A stretch of DNA of 64,000 nucleotides from Nicotiana tabacum (Eukaryota; Streptophyta; Magnoliopsida; Solanales; Solanaceae): the NCBI RefSeq assembly GCF_000715075.1, contig NC_134087.1, positions 128,117,018 through 128,181,017 on the forward strand. Reading direction: 5' to 3'. The position numbers and the translations under genes are program-made. Below, in pieces: positions 31,284-43,989 of this stretch (positions within the stretch are counted from its first letter, which is position 1; every line of letters starts with the position of its first letter). The notes below the pieces were generated by a model. The model did not search any database and was not told the origin of the DNA. It saw only the letters and a list, made by a program, of their open reading frames with translations.

Positions 31284-34200
31284 CCGCCGGAACTTTCCTT
31301 ATTTCATCACATGAGTTTGAAATATCAAGTTCTGAACTCAAACACAAATGTGCAACTTCCAGTCTTCGAAGCCTTCGATGCTGCAACAAAATCCCTCATG
31401 CATGAGCATTTCATGATGATTATTCGAAGCCAGAAATCAAATGAAATGACCTCTGGATCTCCGATCTTTATTCGATGGTTTCTCACCGGTATCGGCTGTC
31501 TCTTACTTAGGTATGACTCTCACTTGTTTTTCCCCTCTACTCACTCAGATTTCACTCGATTATGCTTGCATCACCACTCCTCAATCACTCTCCACTATCG
31601 ATTTGAATCTGCTCAAACCCTAATGGCTCGATGGGCACAATAAATAGGGCTTTCAATGCTCTCACTAACCAGACCAAACACACAATAAGATATACCTACC
31701 AACTATACCTAGCATCTGAGAATTTAATAGTTGTTTGAAATTTTTTGATAAAAGTCGAAGTTCTTGGTCAGTTTTTGCTTTTTCCTTTTCTCTCAGATTC
31801 TGAGTGTGATACTGATCGAGAGCTTGAGATCTTGGTTTCATAAAGGCTAATTTGGACACTCGTTTGGATTACTGCCCCAAAGGAGGTCAGTTAAACCTAG
31901 ACCATGTTCTTCTTTCACTAGTTTAAATTCCTGAATATGAATTATTTTACTATTTTCATTGAATGAGGTTATTAACAATGTGATTCATTTTTTTTTATCT
32001 ATTTCTTGTTCTTATTTATGACTGTTAAGTAGATTCTGCAACCATAAACTTCTTTAAATTATTGAATACTGATATTGCTGTGCATATGATGATTCATGTC
32101 TACTGTTAACTTCGAAACGACTAAATAACTTCTTAATATTCTTAATATCAAGTTTCAAATCTCTCTAATATTCTAGTAGCTCTGTTATGACTGTTATGCT
32201 AATCTGTCTTGTTCATATCATTTGCATTTTTAATGGTTCATTCAATAACCTACACTCAAATAGAGTGTGATCCTATTTAGTGTGGAGAATCAAATTGTTA
32301 CCATGGTATTGATGCATTGACTTATGACTCTTGAACCTTTTCTTACCTCTTTAATATATCTCTATTGTTTTGTATTTTCTTGGTTACACTCCTGACTGTT
32401 TATTTAAATCTATCTTAAGCTAGTTGGATCTCTGTATCAATTTTAAGCGTGAAGTATGGGATAAGATGTATTCAAGTCATGATGACACATTTGTTTAGCT
32501 AAAATATTGCTGCTAAGTTCCATTATACCAGAAACCCTATCCCCGACATGCTTAACATGTTTCCCCAATGTGGTGATAACTTTATTTTTTTCTTGAAGGC
32601 TCACGTGGTGACACCGTTCATAATACTTTCATATATGAACTCTGCTACGTGTCTTTTGTTGTGTTCTTGCGATTCTGCACTCATTCTTGTTCTTCAGTGC
32701 CTCTGTTTATCCTTCATGATTATATACATGCCAACATTGTCTTGAAACTTTACTAAGTTCTCTTAAGTATGCTAGACTCAACTTATGAACTCCAAAGAAA
32801 CACTTTGTTGCTACTACTTGGATATAACTGTCTGCTTTATTTTAATGAAGTTAGTTTGAAGTCAAAACTCTCAAAAGTGGTCATGTCATTAATTCTTAAG
32901 GTTCAGTAGGCCTGATAATTTTGAAATCCCATTAAGTACTCTTAGGAGCTCCAAATGGATTTACGAATTTATGGCCTTGCTGATATCTTTAGAAGTTTTA
33001 ACCATAGTTGCTAATTTATGATCATGTTAAGTGATGTTCTAAAATAAAATCTGTGATCCTGTCATTACTTCAGAAATCTCGATGATAGTTTGATAGGTTG
33101 GTAGCATCATGGAAGTTCTGATTATCGTTACTACTTTTGAACTTTTATCAATACTTCTTGAATGCTCTATTTAAAGTTGTTAGCTTGTCCCTCATGGTTG
33201 AGGTTATTGATCTGTATTTGTCATTGAAATTGTTTGAACCGTGTCTGCATTAGCATTCTCTAGAAAGCATCAATTGTAGTAATGAACTTGTAAAGTGGTT
33301 AGCACCCTTCAGGGATTTCAGTTGTGATTGTTAACCTACCCTCTCCTGATTCCCTCAAATGTCTAGTTGTAACTGATAGTCTGCATCTTGTTAACACTTT
33401 TTTAAGAATCCTCAATTAGCATTGTTAACCTGTGTATACTAAATGGGCAAAGCCTAATCAACATGTGATTAATATAATTGAGTGTTGTTGAGACACACAC
33501 ACTTATGATTCATCACATTAGAATTGTATTCTTTTTGCCTTTAGGGTGTCCGGTATCAGTTGTATGGTTCCCTTAAACAATAGCATGATAAGTAGGTTTG
33601 AAAGTAATTTTCTTAAGGAATTGTCTAATGTGTCATCTGCTTAGTTCTGAATATGGCATATACATAAACTACCTCCTGCCTCTATGGTATTCTGTTTGGT
33701 CTTCATAAGGACGGTATGCATTTCTATGGTATGGTATTGCTAATAGTTGGTTTTTATTGAAAAAGCCCCATTATGATTCAAACCTATAGGGAAGAATGAG
33801 TTGTTAGTGATTAAAGGTATTTGGGAGTAGAGTTTAACTTTAGGTTGGGTTGCTCTCCTCGGCACAAGCATTGCCCTGGGCCTTGAGACTCTTGGGAACT
33901 TTGAAGTGTCAGGGGATTCAAAGGGGCATCAGCCTTGAGTAGAATTCTCTCCTTAGCCCTTAATTCATTGACACCCATTACTCTTTTTGGTTTTGGTGTT
34001 TAATGACAACAAAGGATGTTTAATGTGGATCATTTACTATGCATAACCTCCATATTAGTGTGCCTTTTCTTAGTATTTAAATACTGCCACTGATCTTTAC
34101 TTTATTTCTTTGCTTATGAATTTATATGTGGTTATATATATAGTATTGTCATTCTAATAACCTTCTCTTTTCTTTTTGGACATGTACAATGATTTGGGCC

Positions 34201-35306
34201 TCCTGAGTTCCGTAGGACATCCAGCCCTGCCATGGTCCAAAAGTCTGCCATCGATCGTCCATGTTACTACTGGGCCTGCCTTTTGAGGGTCAAACCTTCT
34301 AGAGTCACTTCTTTCTCTTCGCTTCTTTATCTGTTGTTTTATTTTTTCTTTATTCTCCGGTTGCACTATGTCGTTACTCTTTGTTGTGTTTCTTATTGTT
34401 TTTATCTCATATTTCTGTGACAATTATATATTGGATTGAATGCTTTATTTTATCTTTTAACTCACATAAAGTAACTTAGGTAAGCCTTAAAGAACTTAGG
34501 ATTAAAAAGGGGCATTAGTTAGCAACTAATTCTACATCCGCTAGTCCTGAATTGTTAATAACTTATTAACTTATTATGCTTCACTAACTCATTTCCTTAA
34601 AGATTTTTGAAGCCCAAAGTCTTAACAAAGGAAGCAGTCCTTTCAAAAAGGAAAATCAGAATTGTCGCGATTTTAACCTTCCTAAAAGGGAACCAACTAT
34701 TTCAAAAGGACTAAGGTACTGCTACCCTAAAAACAAAGGTTTTCACATAGTTTTCTACCTAAAGCGAAGATACATCTCCGGGTCATCTTCATAATACTGT
34801 CACTGCATTAAGGTAATATGAACTTCCTGATTTAGAAAACAAAGTGCTTTAACTTAGCTTCCACTTTACACATTTTATACAAACGTTCCATCTTTCGAAG
34901 TTCTTTTTCAAGTTTTATGTACTATTTTCTTAAAGACTTTTATTTAAATATATCCTCTTTAAACAAGTACTCTTCCCTTATAGATATTATTTCCTAATAT
35001 ATGGTAAGCTTACCCTTTTGAACACTAGTTAAGACATAGTACAAATAATTTGTTCCAAATCTAGTTTAAGTTCTATGGAGCTACCTCAAATAGATTTTAA
35101 GGGATGCCTAACATCTTCCCCTTAGAAGAACAAGAACCATTACCCATAATCTCACCGGTTAGCAGACTAATAAAAAAATACGACCTTTAGTAATTAAATA
35201 GGTACCCTAGTGTACCTTCAAATATTAGGTGGCGACTCACTTTCATCAATAACAGAGTAACCACAAGTTGAATCTTATTTTGACTAGTATAAATTAGGGC
35301 GCAACA
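31284..35306 (+). repeat. Tat-like LTR or LTR-adjacent sequence, start uncertain
   Basis: Non-coding, AT-rich, about 4 kb. Near its end is GGGATGCCTAACATCTTCCCC (35101) and GGTGGCGACTC (35229), matching the layout of the Ogre LTR end (GGGAATGCCTAACACCTTC ... AGTGGCGACTC), and it ends GGGCGCAACA. AAACCCTAATGG and AATAAATAGGG at about 31615-31655 resemble a leader/TATA region. The left end cannot be fixed. Frames at 31224-31643 and 34154-34423 are not convincing genes. Confidence 0.55.
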
Positions 35307-35339
35307 ATCACGATCATTAATGGGATTTGAGTCGTGACA
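35307..35339 (+). repeat. LTR terminal fragment ending GTCGTGACA
   Basis: ATCACGATCATTAATGGG then TTTGAGTCGTGACA matches Tekay-like LTR 3' ends. LINE sequence begins immediately after. Confidence 0.5.
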
Positions 35340-36268
35340 AAGATATCTTTCTGGACTGTTAAGAAACCTTCTTATGTTGGAAGAGTGAAATTGGTGCAAA
35401 TAGTATTGTTTGGTATACAGGCTTATTGGGCTCAGCTATTCATTCTGACAGCCAAGGTTATGAAGATAATAGAAGCGTACTGTGGAAGCTATTTATGGCA
35501 AGGAAATAATGTGATTACCAAGAGGGCTTTGATCGCATGGGATAAGCTATGTCTTCCTAAAGCTGTGGGAGCATACAACTTGACTAACTTACAATTGTGA
35601 AATAAAGCAGTCATTGCAAAGACATATTGGGATTAACACATACAAAGAATATAATGTGGATAAATAGATGCATGCTTATTACAACAAAGGGAATTAGTTA
35701 GATGATATGACTATTTCCAGTAAGCTAGTTGGATAGTGAGAGAGATTATAGGAGCAAGGGATATTGTTAATCAAATCCACAATTTGAACCAACAGGAAAG
35801 TCTGATTAGGCAAATGTATATGCAGTTGTTGGGAACTTATACAAAGACAGAATAGAGATGTTTAATGATCCAAAATATAGCAAGACCCAAAGCTTTATTT
35901 ACACTGTGGCTTCAGTGTCATGGGAGGCTTCTAGCTATTGATAGACTGAATAAATGGGGGCTGCAAATGAATCCAACGTGTGTACTATGTCAGGGGACTA
36001 TTGAGACTCGAGATCACCAGTTTGGAGAATGTACTTTTTCCAAAGAGCTATGGACCAGACTAATAACATAGCTGCAGATTCGACATGATCATACTAGCAC
36101 CTGGAAACAGATGGTTAACTGGTCGATACCTCACAATAAAGGGAGATCACAAATGGCCGCTAGGATTTTTAAAATGACTTACTTGAGTATGTCCATGCAA
36201 TCCGAAAGGAGAGGAATGCTAGACTTTTTGAAGGAGTGGTAGGGAATTCTGAGAATATGACTAGAGAA
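35340..36268 (+). pseudogene. L1-like LINE ORF2 C-terminal part, first half
   Basis: This is the region after RT in plant L1 ORF2. KISFWTVKKPSYVGRVKLVQ, VLFGIQAYWAQLFIL and YLWQGNNVITKRALIAWDK (35334-35600) are typical. A second stretch (35865-36071) has the zf-RVT-type pattern with CVLCQGTIETRDHQFGEC. Stops and frameshifts separate the pieces. The end at 36268 carries GAGAA and is cut by the copia element; LINE coding resumes at 53318 with EIACACNIR-like sequence. Upstream RT and endonuclease are missing. Confidence 0.78.
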
Positions 36269-36617
36269 TGTTAGCATAAACACTAATTTATACCAGGATC
36301 TTGAACATGATAATCTTACACAAAATTGTTACAAAAAACATACATGAATCGTAAGCCATCATCGTGAAGCGTAAGCGCTAATTGAAATTGGTTTCTCGTC
36401 CCTTACCCTAGCTTTTGTTACCGCCGCCTTTAGTGATGGAAGAAAGAAATAAAATACGGTAACCCTAATGGGTGGGGAGATGACCAATTTATAGATGTTC
36501 TCACTTAATCAGGTACGTCCATCAAGTAACCAATCGAACGGATGAGATTTACTCATCAATTAAATATAAATTACCTTAAACTTGTTGGGCCACTAATAAA
36601 TGTAAGAAAATCTTACA
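36269..36617 (-). repeat. 3' LTR of the copia element
   Basis: On plus it starts TGTTAGCATAAA and ends AATCTTACA, about 349 bp, matching 52985-53317. It contains CCGCCGCCTTTAGTGATGG. Confidence 0.92.
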
Positions 36618-36634
36618 TTCTCCCACTTGGCCCA
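36618..36634 (-). other. Polypurine tract of the copia element
   Basis: On the minus strand GGGCCAAGTGGGAGAA directly precedes the LTR start TGTAAGATTTTC. Confidence 0.85.
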
Positions 36635-36980
36635 ATAATCACATAATATTAATATTTAATATCGGAACATTAGTTGTGCGCATAAACAAATCTCTTTTAT
36701 AATATCCATCATCAATACCACAATACGATAAACTAGTAAATGTGAGTTATAGCGGTTATATATAATTTGTCTACATACTCCCTTCCATATACTACAACAT
36801 TAGCAACTTATCATATCAAGTTCATAAGTTATAAAATATTATGGTCCACAATAATGTCTCATTGAGACTTATCGTGTAACATCTCAAAACAATAATGGGT
36901 ACACCATTATTAGAAACATGAAATCATTAGTGTATATCGAAAACACTTAAATGAGCTCAGAGTGTCGAAATATCATAAAT
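36635..36980 (-). other. 3' untranslated region of the copia element
   Basis: AT-rich, no coding seen, between the RNase H stop and the PPT. Confidence 0.55.
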
Positions 36981-36983
36981 ACA

Positions 36984-37364
36984 TCAATCATAAATACAAC
37001 CAAGACCCATTATATGTACATGTTCTTTAAATATCTTTGGATGTAAACCTTTCGTTAACGGATCTGCAATCATGAGATCAGTTCTAATATGCTCAAGTGA
37101 CACTTTTTGTTTCTGAACTTCCTCCTTGACGGTAAAGTACTTTAATCCCATATGTTCGACACCTTTGGAGTACTTATTGTTCTTGGAGAAGAATACTGCT
37201 GCAGAATTATCGCAGTAAATTGTCAGCCGCTTGGTAATGGTGTCGACAACTCCAAGTCCTGAAATAAAGTTTTGCAGCCATAATGCATGAATTGTGGATT
37301 CAAAACATGCCACAAATTCTGCTTCCACCGTGGGTGTAGCAATGACAGACTGTTTGGCACTCTT
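36984..37364 (-). pseudogene. Copia RNase H domain
   Basis: RNase H degrades RNA in the RNA/DNA hybrid. EAEFVACFESTIHALWLQ, the catalytic-type YCDNSAAVFFSKN and KHI-like KGVEHMGLKYFTVKEEV, and ADPLTKGLHPKIF are the usual copia C-terminal signatures. The first Asp motif YSDSDFAGCIDTRKSTFGY lies in the RT frame just upstream (ends 37365), where a TGA replaces a likely Trp codon. Ends near TAA/TGA at 36984. Confidence 0.88.
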
Positions 37365-38435
37365 TCACGATATGGCTCCTTCAATTAATTGGAACAAATA
37401 ACCAAACGTGGACTTTCTAGTGTCAATACATCCAGCGAAATCTGAATCCGAGTATCCAACAACTTCCAAATGCTTGGATCTCCTATACATGAGCATGTAA
37501 TCTTTCATTCCTTTCAAGTACCTCAAAACTTTCTTTGTAGCTTTCCAATGATCAATTCCTAGGTTACTCTGATATCTTCCCAACATTCCAACCACAAAAC
37601 TAATATTCGGTCTTGTGCAAGTCTGAGCATACATCAGACTACCAACAACAGAAGAGTAAGGAATTGATTCCATTTTTTTTCGTTCTACATCATTCTTAGG
37701 GCATTGCATGAGACTAAATTTGTCCCCCTTTTGAATTGGGACAATTCCTGCTGAACAGTTATTCATGTTAAATCTCTCTATAACTCTTTCGATATAGCCT
37801 TTCTGAGATAATCCTTGTGATATATCACAAAATATTTCTATTCCTATCACATAGTATGCCTCACTCATATCTTTCATTTCAAAATTCTTAGAGAGAAAAT
37901 CTTTGGTCTCACGCAATATGCCTACATCATTAGCAGCAAGTAGGATATCATCAACATATAGGACTAAAAATATAAACTTGCTCCCACTAATCTTTTGGTA
38001 TATACACCGATCAACGGTATTTTTCACAAATCCAAAAGATGTTATGGTATCATTAAACTTTATAAACCATTGTCATGAGGCTTGTTTAAGTCCATATATT
38101 GACTTCCTCAGTTTACACACCATTTGACCTTTTTCCTTAGTTTCGAAACCCTCTGGTTAGTCTATATAAACTTTCTCCTCGAGATTTCTATTAAGAAAGG
38201 CAATTTTCACATCTATCTAGTATAACTCTAAATCATAATGAGCCACCAAAGCCATAATAATTTTTAACGAGTCTTTCTTTGAAACTGGTGAAAAGGTCTC
38301 TTTATAATCAATACCTCCTCTCTGAGTATAACCCTTGGAAACAAGTCTGGCTTTGTATCTCTCAATATTGCCATTTGAATCGCATTTGGTCTTAAAGACC
38401 CATCTACACCTAATTCTTTTAGAACTTTCTGGCAA
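37365..38435 (-). pseudogene. Copia reverse transcriptase
   Basis: The N-terminal part (38435-38217) has RCRWVFKTKCDSNGNIERYK, ARLVSKGYTQ and DYKETFSPV. A break with two stops near 38214-38030 spans the region encoding the family's next motifs. The larger part (38027-37365) holds LYVDDILLAAND with the catalytic YVDD intact, then IGIEIFCDISQGLSQKGYI, SLMYAQTCTRPNISF and YLKGMKDYMLMY. It runs on toward the RNase H. It was one polyprotein with integrase upstream. Confidence 0.9.
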
Positions 38436-38447
38436 TTCAATAAGATC

Positions 38448-38927
38448 TCAGACTTTATTGTATTCCATGGATTTTAACTTTTCTTTCATGGCATCAATCC
38501 ATTTTTCAGACTCATTACTTTCTATGGCTTGTGAAAATAAAATCGGATCCTTATTAAGACCAATGTCAAAATCTAACTCTTGCAAATAACCCACGTAATC
38601 ATCCGTAATAGCCGATTTTCTAACTCTTTGATATTTTCTTAGTGGCATTTCTTGTGGTTCATTTGTGTCAGATATTTGTGAGTTAGTTTCTTCATGAAGT
38701 GTTTCATCCAAATGTTGCTCGGTGTTATCAAAGTATTCTTCCACAACTGGAACAATATTTGGTATTTGTGTGGAAGTAGGAAATTTTTTGGGTAATAGAA
38801 TATTGACCCTCACCTCTTTAATTTCTACACTTTGCTTTTCAACACTCTGACTAACTTCACCATTCTCAATTAATCTTGCATTACTAGTTTCATCAATTCT
38901 CGAACTATGGTTTGGACAGTAAAACAC
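38448..38927 (-). pseudogene. Copia linker between integrase and RT
   Basis: This acidic, low-conservation stretch ends with DPILFSQAIESNESEKWIDA and MKEKLKSMEYNKV, which is the usual lead-in to copia RT (the xxW..A...E...L..N motif). No enzymatic motif. Open over 160 codons, so this is one of the less damaged parts. Confidence 0.7.
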
Positions 38928-38975
38928 ATACCCTTTGGATTTCTCTGGGTAACCAATAAAGTAAGAACTTACTGT

Positions 38976-39960
38976 TCAAGAATGTAATTTCTTTTCTTGT
39001 GGATTATAAACTCTAGCTTCCGCTGGGCAACCCCAAACATGCAGGTGCCTTAAACTAGGTTTCCTTCCTGTCCACAGTTCAAAAGGGGTCTTTGGAACTG
39101 CCTTACTAGGAGCCCTATTTAATAAATATACAACGGTTTTAAGAGCATACATCCACAATGATTTGGGTAATGAGGAATTACTTATCATGCTCCTAACCAT
39201 ATCCATAAGTATTCGATTACGTCTTTTTGCAACACCGTTTTGTTGAGGTGTTCCTGGCATAGTATACTGTGCACATATGCCACGTTCCTCGAGGAACTTT
39301 GCAAATGGACCTGGACATTATCCTTATTTATTATATTTTCCATAATATTCACCACCTCTATCTAAGCTAATGATTTTTACATTTTTATCTAATTTCCTTT
39401 AAACCTCATTAACAAACACTTTAAGAGCATCTGTTGTTTGAGATTTTTCATTCAGCAAATAGATGTATCCATGATGTGAAAAATCATCGATAAAAGTGAG
39501 AAAGTATTTTTCTCCACCAAAAGATGGAACATCAAAGGGTCCACAATATCAGTGTGTATAATTTCAAGAAGCTGGGTGCTTATTGTGACACCTTTCTTAA
39601 TATGCTTTGTTTGCTTTCCCTTAATGCAATCCAAACATATAGTAAGATCAGTAAAATTTAAATTCGGAAGAATCTCATTCTTTATTAATCATTCTAATCT
39701 TTCTTTGGATATATGACCCAAACATTTATGCCACAAGTAAGCAGAACTTTCATCTAGTGAACTACGTTTAATTCCAACATTATGTTGAACAATAAGAAGA
39801 GATTTAGAAAAACCAATATCGAGTTTAAATTTATATAAACCATCACTAAGAAAACTAGAACCATAAAAAATAGCATTCTTATATAAATTGAAACATCCAT
39901 TTTCAAACTTTAAATCCAATCCAGAAACATCAAGTCTCGAAAGAGAAATCAAATTCCTAG
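38976..39960 (-). pseudogene. Copia integrase with GAG-pre-integrase box
   Basis: YLWHKCLGHISKERLE (about 39690-39740) is the GAG-pre-integrase/HHCC start. CIKGKQTKHIKKG and LLEIIHTDIVDPL give the zinc-finger end and first catalytic Asp. The last catalytic region reads [19 protein letters not shown]: the Glu expected after VA is Lys (one-base change), so the DDE triad is broken. [20 protein letters not shown] and [20 protein letters not shown] follow as in the family. Several frameshifts lie between 39260 and 39634. Confidence 0.87.
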
Positions 39961-40089
39961 AAACTGAAGGTACATAAAGAGTCTATAATAGATCAAGGCG
40001 ACGTTCGGTCCCCATGATCAAACGATAAGTCCTAATGCCTTCAATTAGAGCCTTAATAAGATTTACCATGAACAAGAAATCCTTATTTG

Positions 40090-41000
40090 GATTTGTAGTT
40101 TAGATCGTAAGGAATCCCTGCAACGTAGTAGATACATAAGCAGTTACACCAGAATCAAGCCACCAAGTATTATTAGGAACTTCTATTAAATTTGATTCGA
40201 AACATATAAAAGCACTTATTGTACCTTTCTTTTCGAACCAAGCTTTACGTTTCAGGCAATCTTTCTGATAATGTCCTTCCTTGTTACAGAAATGACATGT
40301 ATCTGCTTTATGTTCTTTCTTAGCATCCTGTGGAGCTTTAGTAGGTGCTTTCTTCTTCTTGAACTTGTTGGCCTTCACTTTAAGTCCTTTACCAGCTCTT
40401 TGACCCATGGGTTAATTGAATGACTCCCTTGTTTCTTAAGTCTTGATTCCTCCTGAGTAAGCATACTGAACAATTCACTAACATTCCACTTATCCTTAAT
40501 AGTGTTATAGTTAATTTAAAAATGTCCATACTGAGGAGGCAACGAGTTCAGAATAAACTGAACCAAGAATGAATCATCCACTTTCATCCCCAAGGTCTGA
40601 AGTCTTGCTGCAATGTTAGTCATCTCGATGATATGGTTTTGCATACTGCGTGAACCATCAAACTTCATGATCGTGAGTTCAACCATTAGTGTACCAGTGA
40701 GAGAGTTATCTGCAGAGCAACAATGTTCTTTCACAAACTTCAAGTATTCCCTTGCACTTTCTGTTTGTGGAATAGTACTCTTAATGTTGTTTGGCAATAT
40801 TCATTCACATAAGCATAAGGCTTAGCCTATTAGAGCGTTCCCATGCTTTATGGAAAGATTTCTCATTCGCACTGCTCGAATCAGTAATGGCAGCGGACTT
40901 ATCATTCAGCAGAGCCAAGTAAAGATCCATCACACCTAAGTGGAACTGGACTTGTTCGCGCCATTCAGGGAAGTTCAATTCGTTGAACACAGTAACAGAC
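40090..41000 (-). pseudogene. Copia gag and protease start
   Basis: Gag begins near 41000 (FNELNFPEWREQVQFHLG), followed by the UBN2-like gag segment (40797-40516: KFDGSRSMQNHIIEMTNIAA). The zinc knuckle CHFCNKEGHYQKDC is intact at about 40255-40297. The protease starts with WWLDSGVTAYV (about 40150), the copia DSG active site. Stops and frame changes occur at 40805, 40516 and 40409. The exact gag start is unclear. Confidence 0.85.
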
Positions 41001-42047
41001 GAAGCATGCGAATGAAGAGGAATAACTGCAAAATAGATAATACATGCTCACAAATCAATATGGATTCAACAAAACAGTTAAAGCATATCGCAATTCTCCT
41101 GTGGGTAAATACTCCGACACACAATCCTAATTTAAATGTCATTTAGTCTTTAATAGGTAATTAAATATTTTTAACCAAATATATATGTCATCTTTGGACA
41201 GACAATATATATTTGACTAAGAATATTAATTTACCTCATCGTATTCATTATTTATAGAATAATTGATTCACCTTTGGGTAAATCCTTAAGTTCTAGCATA
41301 GTGAAAATTAACTTATCCACTAATTTTTAATTATAGGTATTTCATTAATTTCATGGATAAACTTGTAACGATCCGGCCGGTCGTTTTAAGAATTTATGCC
41401 CCGATTCCTTATTAACTGTGTTTCCTATATTTATTCTGCTATTTTAATTTGTCGGGATGTTCGGTTTTGAGTTTCGGAGAGTTTTGGGACATTTAGTCCC
41501 TAAATGAGAGATTAAGTTCTATAAATTGGACCATAGTCAGAGCAGTGTAAAGACGGCCTCGAAATGGAATTCCTTCAGTTCCGTTAGCTCTTTTGAGTGA
41601 TTTCGGGCTTAGGGGCGTGATCAGATTGTGTTTTGGTGGTCCGTAGCTAATTTAGGCTTGAAATGCCGAAAGTCAAATTTTTGAAGTTTCCGATTCGATA
41701 GTGAGATTTTGATCCGAGGGTCAGAATGAAATTCCGAAAGTTGGAGTAGTTTTATAGGGTTGAATGTGACGTGTGTGCAAAATTTCAGGTCATTCAGACG
41801 AGGTTTGATAGACTTTTTGATCGAAAGCGTAATTTGGAGGTTTTGGAAATCCTTAGGCTTGGATTGAAGAGTGATTTGTGATTTTAGCATTATTTGATGT
41901 GATTCGAGGGTTGGAATAAGTTCGTTTGATGTTTTAGGACTGGTGGTATATTTGGTTGAGGTCCCGGAGGCCTCGGGTGAGTTTCGGATGCTTAATGGAA
42001 GTGGAATTGGACTTAGGAAGAATTTGGAATTGCTGAACCTATCATAA

Positions 42048-42285
42048 CCGCACCTATGAGTGTGGGACCGTAGAAGTGGCTATGTGGCCTACAGGAGCGA
42101 GATTTGGACCAAGCTCCAGGATCCGCAGGTGCGGCCGGGTTTAAGCAAATGCGGTACCGCAGATGTGGCCAAGCGACCGCAAATGCGGACCTAGCCTGTT
42201 AAGTGACTTTTCGCACCTACGATGCATTCTTCTGCAGGCGCGGGACTGCATGTGTTCTCCCTTGACCGTAGATACGGTAATCGCT
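42048..42285 (+). repeat. CpG-rich palindromic word cluster in 5' LTR
   Basis: Words such as CCGCAGGTGCGGCCG, GCGGTACCGCAG and CCGCAAATGCGG. It matches 50215-50465 with many C-to-T and G-to-A differences. Confidence 0.65.
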
Positions 42286-43147
42286 GGGCAAAAATATGAA
42301 ATTTTGAGGGTTTGGTTCAAAACATGGAAAAATCAAATTGGAGCTCGGGAGAGGGCGATTTTGGGAGGAATTTAAAGAGGAAATAATTGGGTAACAATTC
42401 TTTAACCCTTTCTAGTTATATTTCATCAATCTACAATTAGTTTCATCATTTAATTTAGGATTGGAGATGAAAATTGGAGAAAAGATGGAAGAAAGTTCTT
42501 AGACCTAGAATTCGAGTTTTGATTGGGAATTTGACCTTAGATTTGGATAATTTTGGTATGCATGAACTCGTGAGAGTATGAGGATTCTGAAAATATAATT
42601 TTTCCTGATTTCGAGACGTGGGCCCGAGGGACGTTTTGGTCATTTTTCCTTATTTCGTGAATTAGCTTTGAATTTAATTGTAGAATCAGTTACTTGAAGT
42701 GTTATTTACATTATACAATTGAATTGAATAGATTTGGGCCATTTGGAGTCGAGTACTCGTGGTAAGAATGTGGTTTCGGGTTGATTTTGAGCCGGTTCGA
42801 GGTAAGTGGCTTCCCTAACTTTGTGTGTGGGACCTTTACCTTAGGATTTGGTATTACTGTTAATTGAAATGCCTTGTACGTGAGGTGACGAGTGCGTACT
42901 TGTGCTAATTGTTGAAAATCCGGTTTTCATTAAACAATTACTAGAATGTTTCTTTTCCCGTTTATATTACTTGCACTTAAAGCCTGTTGTTAGCTTAGGA
43001 AAGCATGTCTAAGTGATTTAATTGCCTTATTTGCTCAAACTGCTTTACCTGAATTATGTGCAGCATGCTAGGCTAGAATTATTTGTTTTCCTTAATATGA
43101 AATTGACATTTGCTGAATATTTTCCTGATGCTGCTGTATGTTTATTT

Positions 43148-43230
43148 GGGACTACGGATGTGGGATTCCGGTAGCTCCCCTTGTCTGTTTATTTGGGACT
43201 ACGGATGTGGGATTCCGGTAGATCCCCTTG
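43148..43230 (+). repeat. Hairpin repeat, two 47-bp units
   Basis: In each unit CTACGG (43152, 43199) can pair with CCGGTAG (43168, 43215) and the flanking GGGA with TCCC-type sequence. Three to six further diverged units occur in the 3' LTR (51324-51600). Confidence 0.75.
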
Positions 43231-43293
43231 CACAGTTATATGGAACTACGGGACTGCACCCGATAGATTCTCCCAATACTGGGTATTTACACT

Positions 43294-43989
43294 TGTCACG
43301 ATCCCAGTTCACCCTCCGTGATCCATCGTGACGGCACCTAGTCTCTACGAGTAGGTAAGCCTAATATGCAGAAGATAAACCAAATTTGTGGAAGAAAAAA
43401 AATTAAAATAGAAATAGAGTAATACAATATCGTTTAAAAGTACCGCTCAGCATACACAATATTAACTCTTAAACTAATACATTTTTCCAAAACCCGGAAA
43501 CCCATGAATCACAAGATACCAAAAAAATGCTCTAACTCCGGAATGTCTACATCAATAGAAGAAAATAGATGGGCTATCACTACAAGATAGAATGGAAAGG
43601 GACTCCTCGGTCTGCGGACGCGGCAGATATACCTCAAAGTCTCTGGAGCAGTCGCCTCGCCTCAAGGGTGATAGGACTTAGTCAAAGTACCTAGATCTGC
43701 ACATGAAAAACATGCGTAGAAAGGGCATGAGTACACTATAGCGGTACTTAGTAAGTGCAAGCCTAACCTCGGTCGGGTAGTGATGAGGAAGGTCAGGGTC
43801 CTACTGAGGTTAAATAAGATATAAGGTTTAACAGTGTGAAATAAACTGTGTAAATAAGTACAACAGTAAAAATAACACAGGATATGAAGGACAACAACAA
43901 CTATTACAGAGACAAAGTAAACATAGAAAGAAATATAGCTCAGTACCAAAAATAACAACCGGGGATCTCCCAGGATACCGTCCAGTAGT
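43294..43989 (-). repeat. Inverted LTR 3' end inside the 5' LTR
   Basis: It begins TGTCACGATCCC and follows the reverse complement of 52271 back to about 51572. At 43990 direct LTR sequence resumes at the equivalent of 42791. Confidence 0.9.
43729..43777 (-). promoter_or_regulatory. Two-hairpin LTR module, inverted copy
   Basis: AGTAC (43730-43734) with GTACT (43744-43748), and CCTC (about 43766) with GAGG (about 43783), in reversed order because the segment is inverted. Confidence 0.45.

Larger units (their letters stand above)
41364..43293 (+). repeat. 5' LTR, direct part
   Basis: It parallels 49528-51468 of the 3' LTR, then switches at TATTTACACTTG to an inverted LTR end. It contains a CpG cluster at 42048-42285, GTGACGAG at 42885 and two hairpin repeats at 43148-43230. 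Confidence 0.9.

Noticed and set aside
31224..31643. 139-codon frame on + next to the palindromes
   Set aside because: No recognisable motif; it overlaps the palindromic block and a probable LTR.
34154..34423. Overlapping frames on both strands near 34.2 kb
   Set aside because: They are short, without motifs, in AT-rich LTR-like sequence.
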